The notes below the pieces were generated by a model. That model searched no databases. It saw nothing but the letters and a program-made list of their open reading frames with translations, and was not told the origin of the DNA. From Larus michahellis (taxonomy: Eukaryota; Chordata; Aves; Charadriiformes; Laridae): a DNA stretch of 64,000 nt. Of the stretch, positions 1 to 29,700 are shown one piece after another. Numbering within the stretch: the stretch's first letter is position 1; each line of letters starts with the position of its first letter. The position numbers and the translations under genes are program-made. The stretch is from the NCBI RefSeq assembly GCF_964199755.1, contig NC_133898.1:105514847-105578846 (forward strand), in the 5' to 3' direction.

Positions 1-3000
1 TTCCACAGCGCTCCAGAATCTAAAAGCAATTTGCGGTACGTGTTTCTTTCTTCCCCAGTACTCTGCTTTGTACATCGATCCCTGAACTTCACGTGTAAGA
101 CATGATGATGATAATGTTTTTTAAGCCCAGGATTTAAACTAACCTCAAGGGAGGGGCAGGAGACAGTGCAAAGAAAATACATGTCACTAGAAAAATATAC
201 ATCACTGACCCCAGGCTAAAGCTTAAGATCATCTGCAGTAGTGCTTCACTACCACAACAACACAGAATAGTCTCTGGTGGGATGTCCCATGGCTTTCAGG
301 TGTTCATAGCCAGGGTTGCAGAGAGTGCATTTACAGGAGACTTTCTTGTACCAGGTAAGACATGTCCACTGAGGAGCAGGAGAGCAACTCCTGTTTGTCC
401 GTAAGTGCTCACCTGGACACAAAGCAGTTCAGAAGGCAAACAAGCAACATCCAGCAGTTGCATATGTTAACAAAAAAGATGCATTTGCCAACTGTACTGC
501 CTCACAACACAGCTTGCTGGCTGCTTTTTTTTCCTTTTTCTTGTCCACCGAGCAAGGAAGCGTCAATTCATATTTATTTCTCAACTTTCTGGATTTTGCT
601 ATTTACCACCAGACTTGTACCAGCACATTTGTGTCAGGGCAGCCGGTGGCAGGCAGAGAAGAGGAGGATGTCCCGGAGGAGGTCTCTGCTCAGATGCCGT
701 GGACATGCTGCAGAGGTGGACAGCCAGATCCGAGGCGAGAGCACAGGACAAGAGGCAGCAGCTGTGAGATGAGAGAGCAGAACCCATGTGGGGCTTCAGG
801 GCAGGATCAGAAGACTCAAGAGTGATTCTGCCTAATTAGCTTATGTCCTCACTGTAAAATAGCTGGGTCGCCAGTCCAGGCTGAACTGAAACAAGCATTC
901 AGGCCTTTCCTCTGTCAGTATTTCTAGCTTGAAAACGCTGGTTATCCTGCTTTCGGTGTTCGGTGGGGGAGAGGGAAAGTGGGACACTTACCCACTTTGC
1001 GGGCAGATGGGAGGCAATCCTACAGTACCGATGGCACATACGTCTTTGAGAGCAGAGTAAAAAGGGAAAGCACTGGTGTGCATGCACTGATACAAACAAG
1101 TGAGCTGAAGCCCCAGACAGCGAAGCAAAGATCACACACCGCTCTTCAGTGTCACGGACTGATGCTCTGCAGGTCAGTTGCTGCATGCTCACCTGGTCTT
1201 CTACCGAAGCTTTAAATGACTTGTTGAATAAAATGTACCTATCACGCAATGCACAATGAGTGTGTTGTCCTGAGGACGACTGAGTTCTCTAAAGAGACTT
1301 TTAATTAGGTTGTAAAGCAGCTAAAAAGAATAAACACTTTGAATAAAAAGCAGTAATATCAAACCGCCTGCAAGTGAAAGCAGAACAGTTAAATACCGTT
1401 ACTGTTGATTTCTGAAAGTACCCTGATGACTGAAGACAAAGCAAACCAAAAGTTTCTAAATCTGCAAGCATAATCCATTTTGGAGGCAAGCAAAAAAGTA
1501 AAAATAAGGCTGACAGAGCATTTGGGACAATCGCCTGTTGCTGCCAAAGACTGACTTCCAAAATCTTGGACGCTGCTCAGACTGTCGGCCATGCACAGCA
1601 GCAGCTCTCTCCTTGCACTGCAGTGTTGTAACGATTGGGATGCTTCTGAGGAGCCATGTCTACTGTCAGGGTAATCCTGAAGCAGCATATTTATCTTTTA
1701 TGATATCTGTAATTATTTTCACATAAGTGATAGCATATTTGCCATAACATGGCAACTGTGTTGGGAGAGGATTTTGGAATGAGAATATCCATATGTCATC
1801 AGAGTTGTGTCCAGAACAACTGCACTATCAATACAGTCGTAAGCTCAGTTTAACCAGAAACTACAGAAATGGGTAGCACCTAATAGGTCACGTAGCCAGA
1901 ATCCATCTCTACAGTAGGTATGAAACTGTCCCCATTAAATGAACAGTATTATTCTTATTGGATATCAAAGTAAAGAACCACGTTGAGATTTTGGTATCAA
2001 GCATCATGCAGAGTCAAATATGGCTTAACAAGATCTGCCCACACACAGATTTCCTCAGTAGATGCCACAGCAAACCCATGTCTCCTCAGTTCACAAAGTA
2101 ATACATCTCAGCTCTGCTGAGAGCAGAGTCAGCAATAGAACCAGCATAATCCATCTACAAAAATTATCAAAATCCATTTAATTCTCACAGTGCACACACA
2201 CTTGCATCTTTTCCATCGATTTGAGAGGCGGCACTGATTTGAGCACTTCCACAGAAGAACAGCTAGCTTGAATCCCCTTACCTGCTGCCAGCTACAGGCA
2301 GTTAGTGCAAATCCGTCGGTGCACAGCAGCTACACTCATGCTACGGGCTTGCATGACCAAGCCCTTGGTAGGCACGTCCAATGGAAGCAAGAAGAGCAGC
2401 AGCAGAGAAGCCTGCCAGGTTTTTATCACACGCAGACAGCAAAATGCAGGCAGACACCGAAGTGCAAGAGGCTCATCTCCTATATAAGCAAGGGGGTTAG
2501 TCTTCATCCGAGAAGGGGGTGGGACAGCAGGACAGTTCAACTGTCACTCCTGTAGCTGGGAAGGGCAGGAAAGCCACCCCAGTGCCTAACACCCAGCAGC
2601 CACCATCCAGTGTGAAAGCTCACAGTGATTTTCTTCTTATCCTAAAAGAGCTGAATGAAACAAGCTGCACTTAATCTGTTAAGGGCTGGAAAAGGCATAG
2701 GACATTAAAAAAAAAAAAATAATCCAGACTTCCACACCACACCTGTTAAGAGAAAGTATGTGTGGGGTAGCAATTTCTTTCAAATAAAGATACTACAATG
2801 AAATTAACACCTTCAGGGCATTTTAAGGAGCGTGCAATATCGTGACAAAAACATATATGTGGAATCTGACGGATTTAATACTTGTCAAAGGCAAACAAAA
2901 AACCCTCTTCTTGGAGAAGAGGGACACTAAAAAAAGGAATGCATGACGTCTGCAAGAAGACAGCATACATACGTAGCATACATAATCCCAAATATCAGCA

Positions 3001-4426
3001 TGCATTAAATTAACTACAGAAACCCCTCCTGTCTGGAAAAAGCTACGGAACAAGAAAAGCCATTAACATTTTAATGAATCTGGGATAGCAGGGCCCTAAG
3101 CTTTAAGAATTCAGCCTCCTGGGGTTGCACAGAAGAAAAAGGGGGGGAGGGGGAATAAAAGGCGGGATGAGCAGCGCGGGTAGTGCAATTCCCAGGGATC
3201 TCAAACAAGCTGCACGCGCTTTGGGAGAGGGGGAAGCTTAATGAATTGCCAGCCTAGGCACAAGGAAGAAACTGCAGAAATTTAAGCACGTCTTCATCCC
3301 TTTGGAAATTGCACTTCTTTTCTGAATCACAGGGTCTTCCGAGACTTGTCCCGGAGAGCACCCAAGGGCTGTGGGAAAACAAATAGCACACAGGCACTTC
3401 TGATTGTGCCTAGAGCAGAATCTCTCCTCTACCATGTAGAGCAAAGACTTGCACTGAAAACTCAATGCAAAGCGCAGGAGCCCTGCCCAAACTTCAAGGG
3501 CATCAAGCAAGGACGCTTCAGCGACCCAGTATCTTGCAGAATTCACCAGTGATGTGAGAATCCAGGGAAAGATTTACCCAAGCTTGGGGAGCCCGAGGGA
3601 GCCAGCGGTCGTTTCAGACACACAGCCGTTGAGCATCTATCTCTGAAGATGCTACAGGGAATACTTTGAGTCTCAGACACGCTTTGCCAGCAACCCAAAA
3701 GCTCAGGCATCCACTGTTGAAATCCTATGAGTCTGTTTTCTTTAGCCTCAGAACTAGTACATCAGTTTTTTGAACAACCTAAGACCAAGGGGCAGAGATA
3801 AACTGCATTGCCAAATAACCTTCAAAGTGTTCACCATCACTATGCTGTTTTTCTTAGCACAGCTTCCCTGCCCTCTGATGTTCCCATTCTTGATTTATCC
3901 ATTCAACCTTTGCTCAAATAACAGCCTCAGCCAGACTAGAAAAGCACGGTGGGGATGCTTCCTAGGAAATCTGCATGAACACATGGCCTTGCAGAGGAAT
4001 AACAAATAGCATCAACATGCAAACAATCCAGGAAAAGTTTTAAAGATTACATGGCTCCTAGCCTCCCCCAAATCCTTCTCCTTCTGCACCACGAAGGCTA
4101 TCACTTTACCCTCCCCAGACTTCTCTCACGTACACCCAAGATCACAGGAGCATCACATTTATATCTGCTGAAGATCTCTTGAGTTTCACTTGGAAGGATT
4201 TTTGTAGTTCTAGATTCACCAAAAACTGCTTAAAGGATCAATTATGTAGCATGTTTTTAACATATACTAGCATGCCTTGGGCACTTTAAAACACTTGGGA
4301 ATTTAAGAAAGCCACACTTAAGTGTTTCCCTGTTCACCTCTCCCGAGTGCCCATGAACTAGGTCTACTAACACCTAATACTGCATTGCACAGGCATCCAG
4401 AGCTGCCTCTGAAGAGTCGTGAGGGA

Positions 4427-4832
4427 TCATAGAAACACAGAATGTGTTGGGTTGGAAGGGAACCTTACATCTAGTCCAAGCCCCTGCAGCAAGCAGGGAC
4501 ATCTTTGACTAGATCAGGTTGCTCAGAGCCTCATCAAGCCTGGTCTTGAATGTCTCCAAGGATGGGGCCTCCACCACCTCTCTGGGCAACCTGTGCCAAT
4601 GTTTCACCACCTTCATTATAAAGAACTTCTCCCTAATGTCTAATCTAAACCTGCCCTGCTCTAGTTTAAAACCATTGCCCCTCATCCTATCGCTACATGC
4701 CCTTGCAAACAGCCCCTCCCCAGCTTTCTTGTAGGCCCCCTTCAGGTACTGGAAGGCTGCTATAAGGTGTCCCCGGAGCCTCCTCTTCTCCAGGCTGAAC
4801 AACCCCAACTCTCTCAGCCTGTCATCCTGACG
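4427..4832 (-). mobile_element. CR1 LINE, 5'-truncated 3' end
   Basis: The minus strand encodes the C-terminal end of CR1 ORF2 ([18 protein letters not shown], then [19 protein letters not shown]) and ends in the CR1 3' tail. The tail reads on plus as catagaa, then gttgggttggaagggaac. The 5' break is near the G-run at about 4826-4832. The element lies in LRRC1 intron 2, in the same orientation as the gene. It is truncated and non-autonomous. Confidence 0.92.
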
Positions 4833-5540
4833 GGGGGGATCCATCCCACCTCCAGATGCAACACCTCACCACTGCTCAGGTTGCAGCTGGCCACTGCAGC
4901 CTGGAAGCGCATGCAAGTCCAGCCATATGACATACCCACCACCTCACGGAGCTTCAAAGACCATACGTTGACCAAAGGATTAGAAAGTACGAGAAAGGAA
5001 GACGTGTCACCATTTTATTATGAGGAAAATAGAAGTAATTTGTTTATTCCTCCTCCTCCTGTGATGAGAGGTTAAAATATAAAGGGATACTCCTGCACGC
5101 AGAACATTAAATTAATTTATATTTGCGTTTTTAAGCTCTTGAGGAAACAGAATGGCCAGAACTGAAAGCAATTAGTGCACCGAACCAGACAGCTAAAACA
5201 ACAAAAAACACAGAACAATGATCTCTTATTTCCCAAGTTCAGATGTCACCATCACACTTTCCTATTCATGCTGCATACTGCGTTTTGAAAAGCTGGGCTG
5301 TTTTTCTCTGCCTGAAAGGAATACAAAGAGTTCCTATTTTTTTCCTAAGTACTTTGATAGTTAGAAAAGCAAAAACTGATGGAGTGCAAACCGCCGAAGA
5401 GGAGAAACCTTTGGCAGGTTGAGAATCTGACATATTGGAAGGTGGGTTCAAAATACAAAGCTAAGAAATGAAAATACTGTAAATCTCCAAAATCTTATTC
5501 CCCCTGCGGCATCCCAGATGGTATGTGTTTTGCCTTTTAA

Positions 5541-5722
5541 TTTGAAGAGCTGTGAGACAACCATATCATGACCAAACAGCGGAAAGTAACATCAGTCATC
5601 TTCTGCTATGGTCCCCTGCATCACCTCGCACAGTGCATTTTTCATTTGAAGCATCAAGCCGTGCAATAACCATGACATGGTTAAGCAGAGGGAAGCAGTA
5701 TCAGTCACCTACTGCAATGAAC
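5541..5722. repeat. Imperfect direct duplication, about 75-bp copies
   Basis: Two diverged copies lie at about 5541-5613 and 5645-5722, about 104 bp apart. Both start ttgaag. Both carry (a)accat-acatg-like text, then aagcag/aacagc with ggaag, then a shared block of the form atcagtcayctwctgcwatg. The family is unknown. It is either an old local duplication or two remnants of a dispersed repeat. Confidence 0.55.
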
Positions 5723-7102
5723 CACAGAGAAGAGAAAGTAATGCAATAAAATGGGCAATTAACACTGAACCTTGGATATAGGCAAGCAACTGCTCCCTGC
5801 CACCTGCATTAGTCCAACCCATCACTTGATAAAACCCTTCCCTGAGCAGTAACTTCTAATGACACACACGCATCTGCCCAACCATAAACATTCACACCAT
5901 CTGTTCTCGTTACAGTTGAGCTCTCCAGCCAGCTTCCAAGTCAGGCTGAGAAGAGTTCACATGGCTCTGATCCACCAGCTCTTTTGCAGCTAGTTATTCA
6001 TTTGCAAAGAGAATTACTAAGCCAACAGAGTGTTTCCTTTCATATAAGGTCTGTCACAGACAGCACACAACTCAGCCAAACTCAGTAGCCAAAATACCAC
6101 GACAATTAATGCTTGTGTATTTCTAAAATGTTTTAACTAATGTGTTTCTTCTGTCTCTCAGATTTTTTCCAGTTTTCTTCTCTTACCAGATTTTGCCAAT
6201 GTGCATAAAGTTATATGGTACACAGAAATTTTTCAGCAACTGCCTGGAGACTCATTATACTTCATCAATTATATTATCAGATAAAGACGGCATTAAAAGC
6301 ATCAAACAAACAAATACGCAAATTTCAGACAGTTACAGGAAGGTGAAGTGGCCACTGAATATTCTTCAGTGGCAAAGGGTCACTATGAAGTTAAACCGTA
6401 AAGAAAAAACGTAAAGAAAAAAAGGCTCCCTGTTGCACTGTTGCTTCTCTCGAATATTCAGTTACATCCCTCACTTATTTACACGGTTATGCAACCTTGC
6501 TCTCCCCCACCCCATCCATCACACCTCAGAGAGCGTTTTGTGCATAGCCACTGCATATAAGGAGGCAAGAATAGCTGACAGTTGCTCTGATTTGGTAACA
6601 CGGATTCGCCATTTCTAGATCACTGGGTCATAAGGCTGCTTAAAGGTGACCCACCAGCCCTGGAACTTCTTGCAGAACTGATAAGTTCACCAGGCCAGAC
6701 AAAAAAAAAAAGTTTAAAAAAAAACAACAAACTGTTTTCATTCCAACACAGCTCAAGACAATACAAGCAGCAAACTTTACAACCCAATGATAAGCCCATG
6801 TGGTTTCAAACAGCACATTTTAAAAGATAGTTTCTCCCAGCACCCTTTTCTGAATTTATCTCTGCAGGTGACAAACAGACTGATTCTTCTTCCAGAAGTA
6901 CAACCAGAAATACCAGCACTCTGCCTCTTGCTAATCACAGGTAAGGAGTGCAGAGATGAAGAGCTGGACTTATAACCCATAGGCAGCCTTTTTTTGGACA
7001 GAAAGAAGCTTTTCTTCTTTCAATCTCTTTTTTTTTTTTTCATCTTAAATACTAGGTGTTTCAGAGAGCTCGGGGAAAGAAATCAACATTGTGACAGATA
7101 CA

Positions 7103-7176
7103 CACATAAAAACAGGATGTAAACTGGAAATTTACACTTGTAAATACCCACATAAAAATAGGATGTAAATTGGAAA
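7103..7176. repeat. Two-copy tandem repeat, 46-bp period
   Basis: The block cacataaaaacaggatgtaa at 7103 recurs as cacataaaaataggatgtaa at 7149, each followed by an aaytggaaa extension. It lies about 260 bp inside LRRC1 intron 2 from the exon 2 donor. No function is evident. Confidence 0.75.
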
Positions 7177-7424
7177 TAAATTGCTTTAAATTGGAAAATA
7201 AAGCAGGCTCTCAGAAAGGCAGAACTACAGTCAAGCATTATATTATTACTGTATTTCTACCACCGGCTCGCCTCTGCGCTTTCGTTCCTTCCCATCTAGA
7301 ACTACAGGCAAATCCATGAATTACATGGAAAAGTGTTTTGCAGGACATAGATAGCAGCTTCAGAGACAGAAAAACCCTACTAACATAGACCGTGTCATAG
7401 GACAGTATAGAATTGAACAAGTTA

Positions 7425-24720
<17,296 letters not shown>

Positions 24721-26700
24721 CTCCATAAAACATATGGAACGCTGTCTAGGGACCGTGGCCGTGGAGGATGTTTGTCCTCTCAAACTACATTGCTGTGGCA
24801 TTAAAAAAAAATATATATATACTATCCTTAAGGCTTTCTGAAATTAGTTTTTTGGTGTGTTTTTTTTTGTTTGGTTGTTTTTTTTTTTCAATCCACTTCC
24901 AAAAGAGCCAATGGTGCGGTGGGAAGGGTTAGCGAAGGTAAACACGGTGTTTCCAGCTGCTCCCACTCCTCGTACCGACGCCAGCGGGGCGATGAGCTGG
25001 GCGCTCACAACAAAACATGGCCCCAGAGGCTCCCGTCCCTCTGGTTGCATAACAGCAATTTTGTAATCTACACAGTGACATAAAATATTTTTGAAAACAG
25101 GCACTCGATCATCTTGAAATATTGCTAATTTCTCGCATAATTATAACTGGGTGCAGGGACAGGAATAGGGGAGAGGGGGAAGTTTGTTGTAGTCATCTCT
25201 GTTCTTCAATCCCTGCACGGTACTGACAATCTCTAAAAGTTGCAATATATTTTTTGTTTTTTCTTAAATCAGCTGATAAATCTTGCAAGCTACACTTATT
25301 TAATTTCTGTCAAATTGCAGTGATCTGCCTATTTTTGGGTTTTAAAAAGGACGTTTTAGGAGCTTGTGTACTGTTGCTCCTTGCTGACGTACAAAACAAG
25401 AAACTTTAAAAATGTAACCATTTTCCTATAAGTACCTTAAAAAAAAATCGGTCGGAACCAACAGCTTCTTTCTTCAACCAGCGTACCCAGTAATTACCAA
25501 AAAAAATATGTGGAACCTCACAACGTGTCCAAATAAAGTATGTAAAGAAATCTGCTAGCCCGCCTGAGAAGAACTGTAAATATTGCTGACCTGATAACAA
25601 CTGAACGGGAGTGGTTTTTCAGAAAGCCACGGGAAACGATCTGCCTTCTGACCATACCGTGATTAAAAAATGTGTGTTGGAGAGAAAAGTGTCAGCGTTC
25701 CAGCTCAGAGGACCATAACTGGGTTTCCAATATAATTTTCATCCACTACAAGTGTACGAAACATTTATAGCACATGGAAGAAGAAAGCCGCGATCGATCT
25801 TTTTCATCCCGCACTTGAAAGGAGGGCTATCATCTAGTGGCATTCTGAGCAGGGCTCGGAGATTGGCGTTCTCAATATACCTACAATATTTTCAGGCAAA
25901 GAATTTCTCGGCTCCTGCAGTACCCATGGAGGGAGCGTTCATAAATCTGCTCGCGTGTGCTTGGAAACGGGGCGGGCACGCACAGACCAGCGCTCCCAGG
26001 CCTTCCCAGCCCCGGGGCAGGAGATTAGATAACTACAAGACAGAAGAAAATCAAACAAATGTGTTGCGCACCGGCCTGGAGCTTGGCCAAGGCGGGGATG
26101 CAGGAGGCTGGCCAGCAGATTTCAGAGGTGGAGGAGGACTGTCACCATCACTCTTGGTGGGTCCCAGCCAGGTGCTGCACTTCCAGCTTCTGGTGAGGCT
26201 GGTCCTCCCTGGGGGCAAGCAGAAGGGCCAGGTTCAGAAAATCAAGCTTCTCCTGGCAGCTCCGACCCAAGCTCTGGCACGGGAGGTCTCAAACCAGACG
26301 AAGGGAACACAGTGCTCTCAACGGAGATCTGCTGCCAAGATTGCCTCGCCTAAATTCAGCGACCATTACAGGTCCTCAGAGCCTTTCTCCCTAGGGAACC
26401 CTTTGGAGAAGCGGGACTGCAGGGAAGCTTTGCAGCAGGGCGAGGGAAGGAGGGAGGGCTGTGACTGAGCACCCCCAGCATGCATAGGACGTGCAAGTTC
26501 TAGATAGGACTACATCGTAGGGGTGGGATGGCATGAAAGCATTTGAAACTGAAGAACAATATGACTTGCTTAATTGCCAAATGGGAGGGTGAACAGGTTG
26601 ACTCCTGGGCGCCAGCTCTTAAGAACAGCCTTATGAGTGTCACTTCAGGACCTGAAGATAATCCTGCTCACCTTCTGCTCGGCTGGAAGTATCTACATTG

Positions 26701-26764
26701 TCATAGAATCATAGAATGGTTTGTGTTGGAAGGGACCTTAAAGATCATCTAGTTCCATCCCCCG
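26701..26764 (-). mobile_element. CR1 LINE 3'-tail fragment
   Basis: Short minus-strand CR1 end. On plus it reads tcatagaatcatagaatggt, followed by the ttggaagggacctt and agatcatctagttcca blocks. Only about 64 bp remains. Confidence 0.85.
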
Positions 26765-29700
26765 ACAGCTGAGCCTGGCACCGGGCAAGAGCTCCAGCGG
26801 TGGCCTCTGTGGGAGGGCTTTCATGCCAGCTTGTGGTGCTCTCTGTCCCATCATCTTCTGTGCTGTTTGGGAGGAATGCCCAGCACACCCTCCAGGCAGA
26901 GAGGGCTTCGGATCCCAGCACTCTGGTCTGTCTCGGAGGCTTGCAAACAGTTCGAGCCTCTCTTGCATGACACAAGCACAAAGTCTGGCATGAGGTGTCA
27001 CTTCTGCAGATGCTGTCATGTGTCTCATGACTAGGTCTCGCTGTGACAAGTCTAGACAGTAACAGGAAGGTGACAGTGACTGTGGGGTGAGCCTGGGTAC
27101 ATTAATGAAGGATGAGGTGAGCTATTTGCACGCTTCTCGTGAGTGTCACAGAGTCCAGGGGACAGAGTGATGGCAAGAGAGCTTAATACTTATTTATGAG
27201 ATCTGCCTTCACCAGCTGACACTCAAAGTGAGGACAAAGAGTCTCTTCCCCTTCTCTGAGATGGACACCTACTGTCATAGGGTCTTTGATAAAATCCTTG
27301 GGAGCTTTGGACATCAAATTAGTGCCAGTGGCCCCGGTCCACTGCACACCAGAAGATGTAGCCTCAGGCTACAGTATGGAAATGGGCATCAAGGAGGCCA
27401 AGAGGCAAACCAGCGTGTTTGTTGAGGAAACAGTATTCTCACGGCTAAAAGCACCATCCTGAGCAAATAAACCTGTTCAGCTTTGGTCAGTGTAATGAGT
27501 TACTAGTTTCTATTGTTCTGCCGTGCTAAGAAATATCAGCAATAAAAACCTCTTCCCTAAACCAAGAAGAGACCCAGTTCTGTACCCTGTGTGGCCAGAA
27601 GAAGAGTGACCTCATGTCAGGGCAAGTTTTGGTGGACGAGGTCTTTGCAAAGGGGTGGGAAAAGAGAAGTGTGGTACAACGGAGTAACTAGAAGCTCTCA
27701 CCAGGCGTGCAGAAGCTGCGAGCAAGCATAGGAGGACAGCAAATTGCCAGGGTTCGTACTGACACATACCTGGCAAACTCCTTCCTTGGGGCAGCTGTGT
27801 CCCCCAGGGGCAGGAGAAGCGTTGCCCTCCCTGATAGCAGCAGTCCTGCTGCGTTACACCATTTCCATGGCAAGGCAAGGTGTGGCTCACACGCAGAAGG
27901 AAATAAGGTCTGTTGCTCTCCCAGTTCTGCAGGGGATTACCTGGCTCCAAACTGCCATTTGATAACCATTTGGTCTGCTTTAGCTTCCCTTTTTTTTTTT
28001 TCCCTGAGCGTTGTTATTTAAAACTTTCCATTTCTACTTGGTTTTTTTTTTCCTTTTTAGTACTTCTAAAAGTACTGTAGTACTTTTATATACTGGTTGG
28101 CTGAATTTCAGTTACTTGGGACAGCTTGATTTTGTTTTTAAGACTCTCCCCACAATGCCAGCAGCCTTCAAGCTGCATGAAATCTTCAGAGAGGTAATGC
28201 CACTACCCCTTTTGACAGAGCAACGAATGTGTCTCGGGAGCAGCTTCGTGCTTCTTTCCTGGCAGGCTGCTCTCTTCAGCCGCGGGTGGACAAGGTCAGG
28301 CTTCTACCAGCCCCTCTTCGGAGGGGAACAGATGAAGTTTGCTCTCGCCGTGATACCACACTTCATATTTCTTTCTGCCATTCGCCCTGTGATCGGGCAG
28401 CCCACGCCAGGCGTTGTGGCCGTCACTGTCGCCTGGTTAAACAGCGTTAAGGTGCATATAAGCAAAGGAGAATTCGCTACCAAAAGACGTTCCTCTTCCA
28501 AGGAGGATTTACTGTTGAGAGCGAGTTGCACCCCCGGTTGTTGGCAGCGCACACAGAGCAGGGAGAGAGCAGGCTCCCCAGCACGGGGTTGCTGGCGGGG
28601 ATGCTCTGCGTCCAGGGATCGCCCTGCCGAACAGGTCAGTGCTCCCAAGGCTCTCTGTTGGGAATACCAGCAGGGGAACCAGTTACACGCACAGTCACAT
28701 CGCAGTTGAAATTTGGGAGACAGGTCATGGCCGAAAAATTAATGTCTTCTAGGCTATTGAACAAACATCCATCCCTTCAGTCACTGCCAGTCTGCTCTGG
28801 GGACATAGCCAAGAACTGTGCTGGAAATCTCCATTTCTCTCTCTGGATACCATCATCCTGTGCGCTCCCAAACGAAAACTTAGTGTTTTGTTACTTTTAA
28901 GGGATTCAGACAATGAAATGTAAAATATAGATAAGGCTGGGCTGATCTCAGGAGTATTCCTGGAAGTTATTGTTTGAAAGAAGCGAGAGCAAGGTCATGC
29001 TGCAGCGCTCCCTCCCTGGCAGGGCTGGGACAGGCTGCTCTCTGGCTTGTCAAATGCCAATTCAAGCAAACAATGCCAAGTTTTAAGTTGAGATTCTTAT
29101 AAAAAGCCCTAAAGCAAGGATATCCATGGGTTTGGGTGAGCGCAGAGGAGGTTAGTGCTGCTGCGAATAAAGCAGTGATACTCAGAGTCAGTCCTTGACA
29201 GCAAAAGTATGTTGTGGGGTAGAGAGAGAAAAAAAGAGAACAGATGGATATAGATTTTAGCATCAGCACAGTTTAAGTAGTTTATAAAGCCCATAGTTCA
29301 AACCTCAAATTAACGCAAGGAAAGATACAATAAATAAAAATAATAATAGTAATAATGAAAATCAAGCAGGCCGTGCTCTTGAAGCCTTTTCTGCATTCGT
29401 GATTTCTTCCCTCCCCCAGTCATATTTCCTGAGCCTCATTAGCCAAAGAGATGCAATTGCAGGGCACAGGGAAGCAGGGATAAAACAAGAGTGCGAAGAA
29501 GGGAGAAAGACCCAAGTACTACAGGCAATAGGACCAGTCTGGGGGGAAATAATAATCTAACCAGCACTTGATTGCCACTGGAAGAGTAGTTACCCCCCCT
29601 GCCACCCCAACCAAATTAAAGGGGACCCGCAGTAACCGTAGTAGAGCTTGCAGAGCTGCTGGGAGCCAGGCCTGGCAGGGCGCTGGAGTTAATTAGCGCT

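Noticed and set aside
25752..26468. 238-codon plus-strand open frame
   Set aside because: No recognisable domain, mixed composition and no splice or promoter context, so chance is most likely.
28011..28709. 232-codon plus-strand open frame starting with a hydrophobic stretch
   Set aside because: The hydrophobic start comes from T-rich DNA. The rest has no family resemblance.
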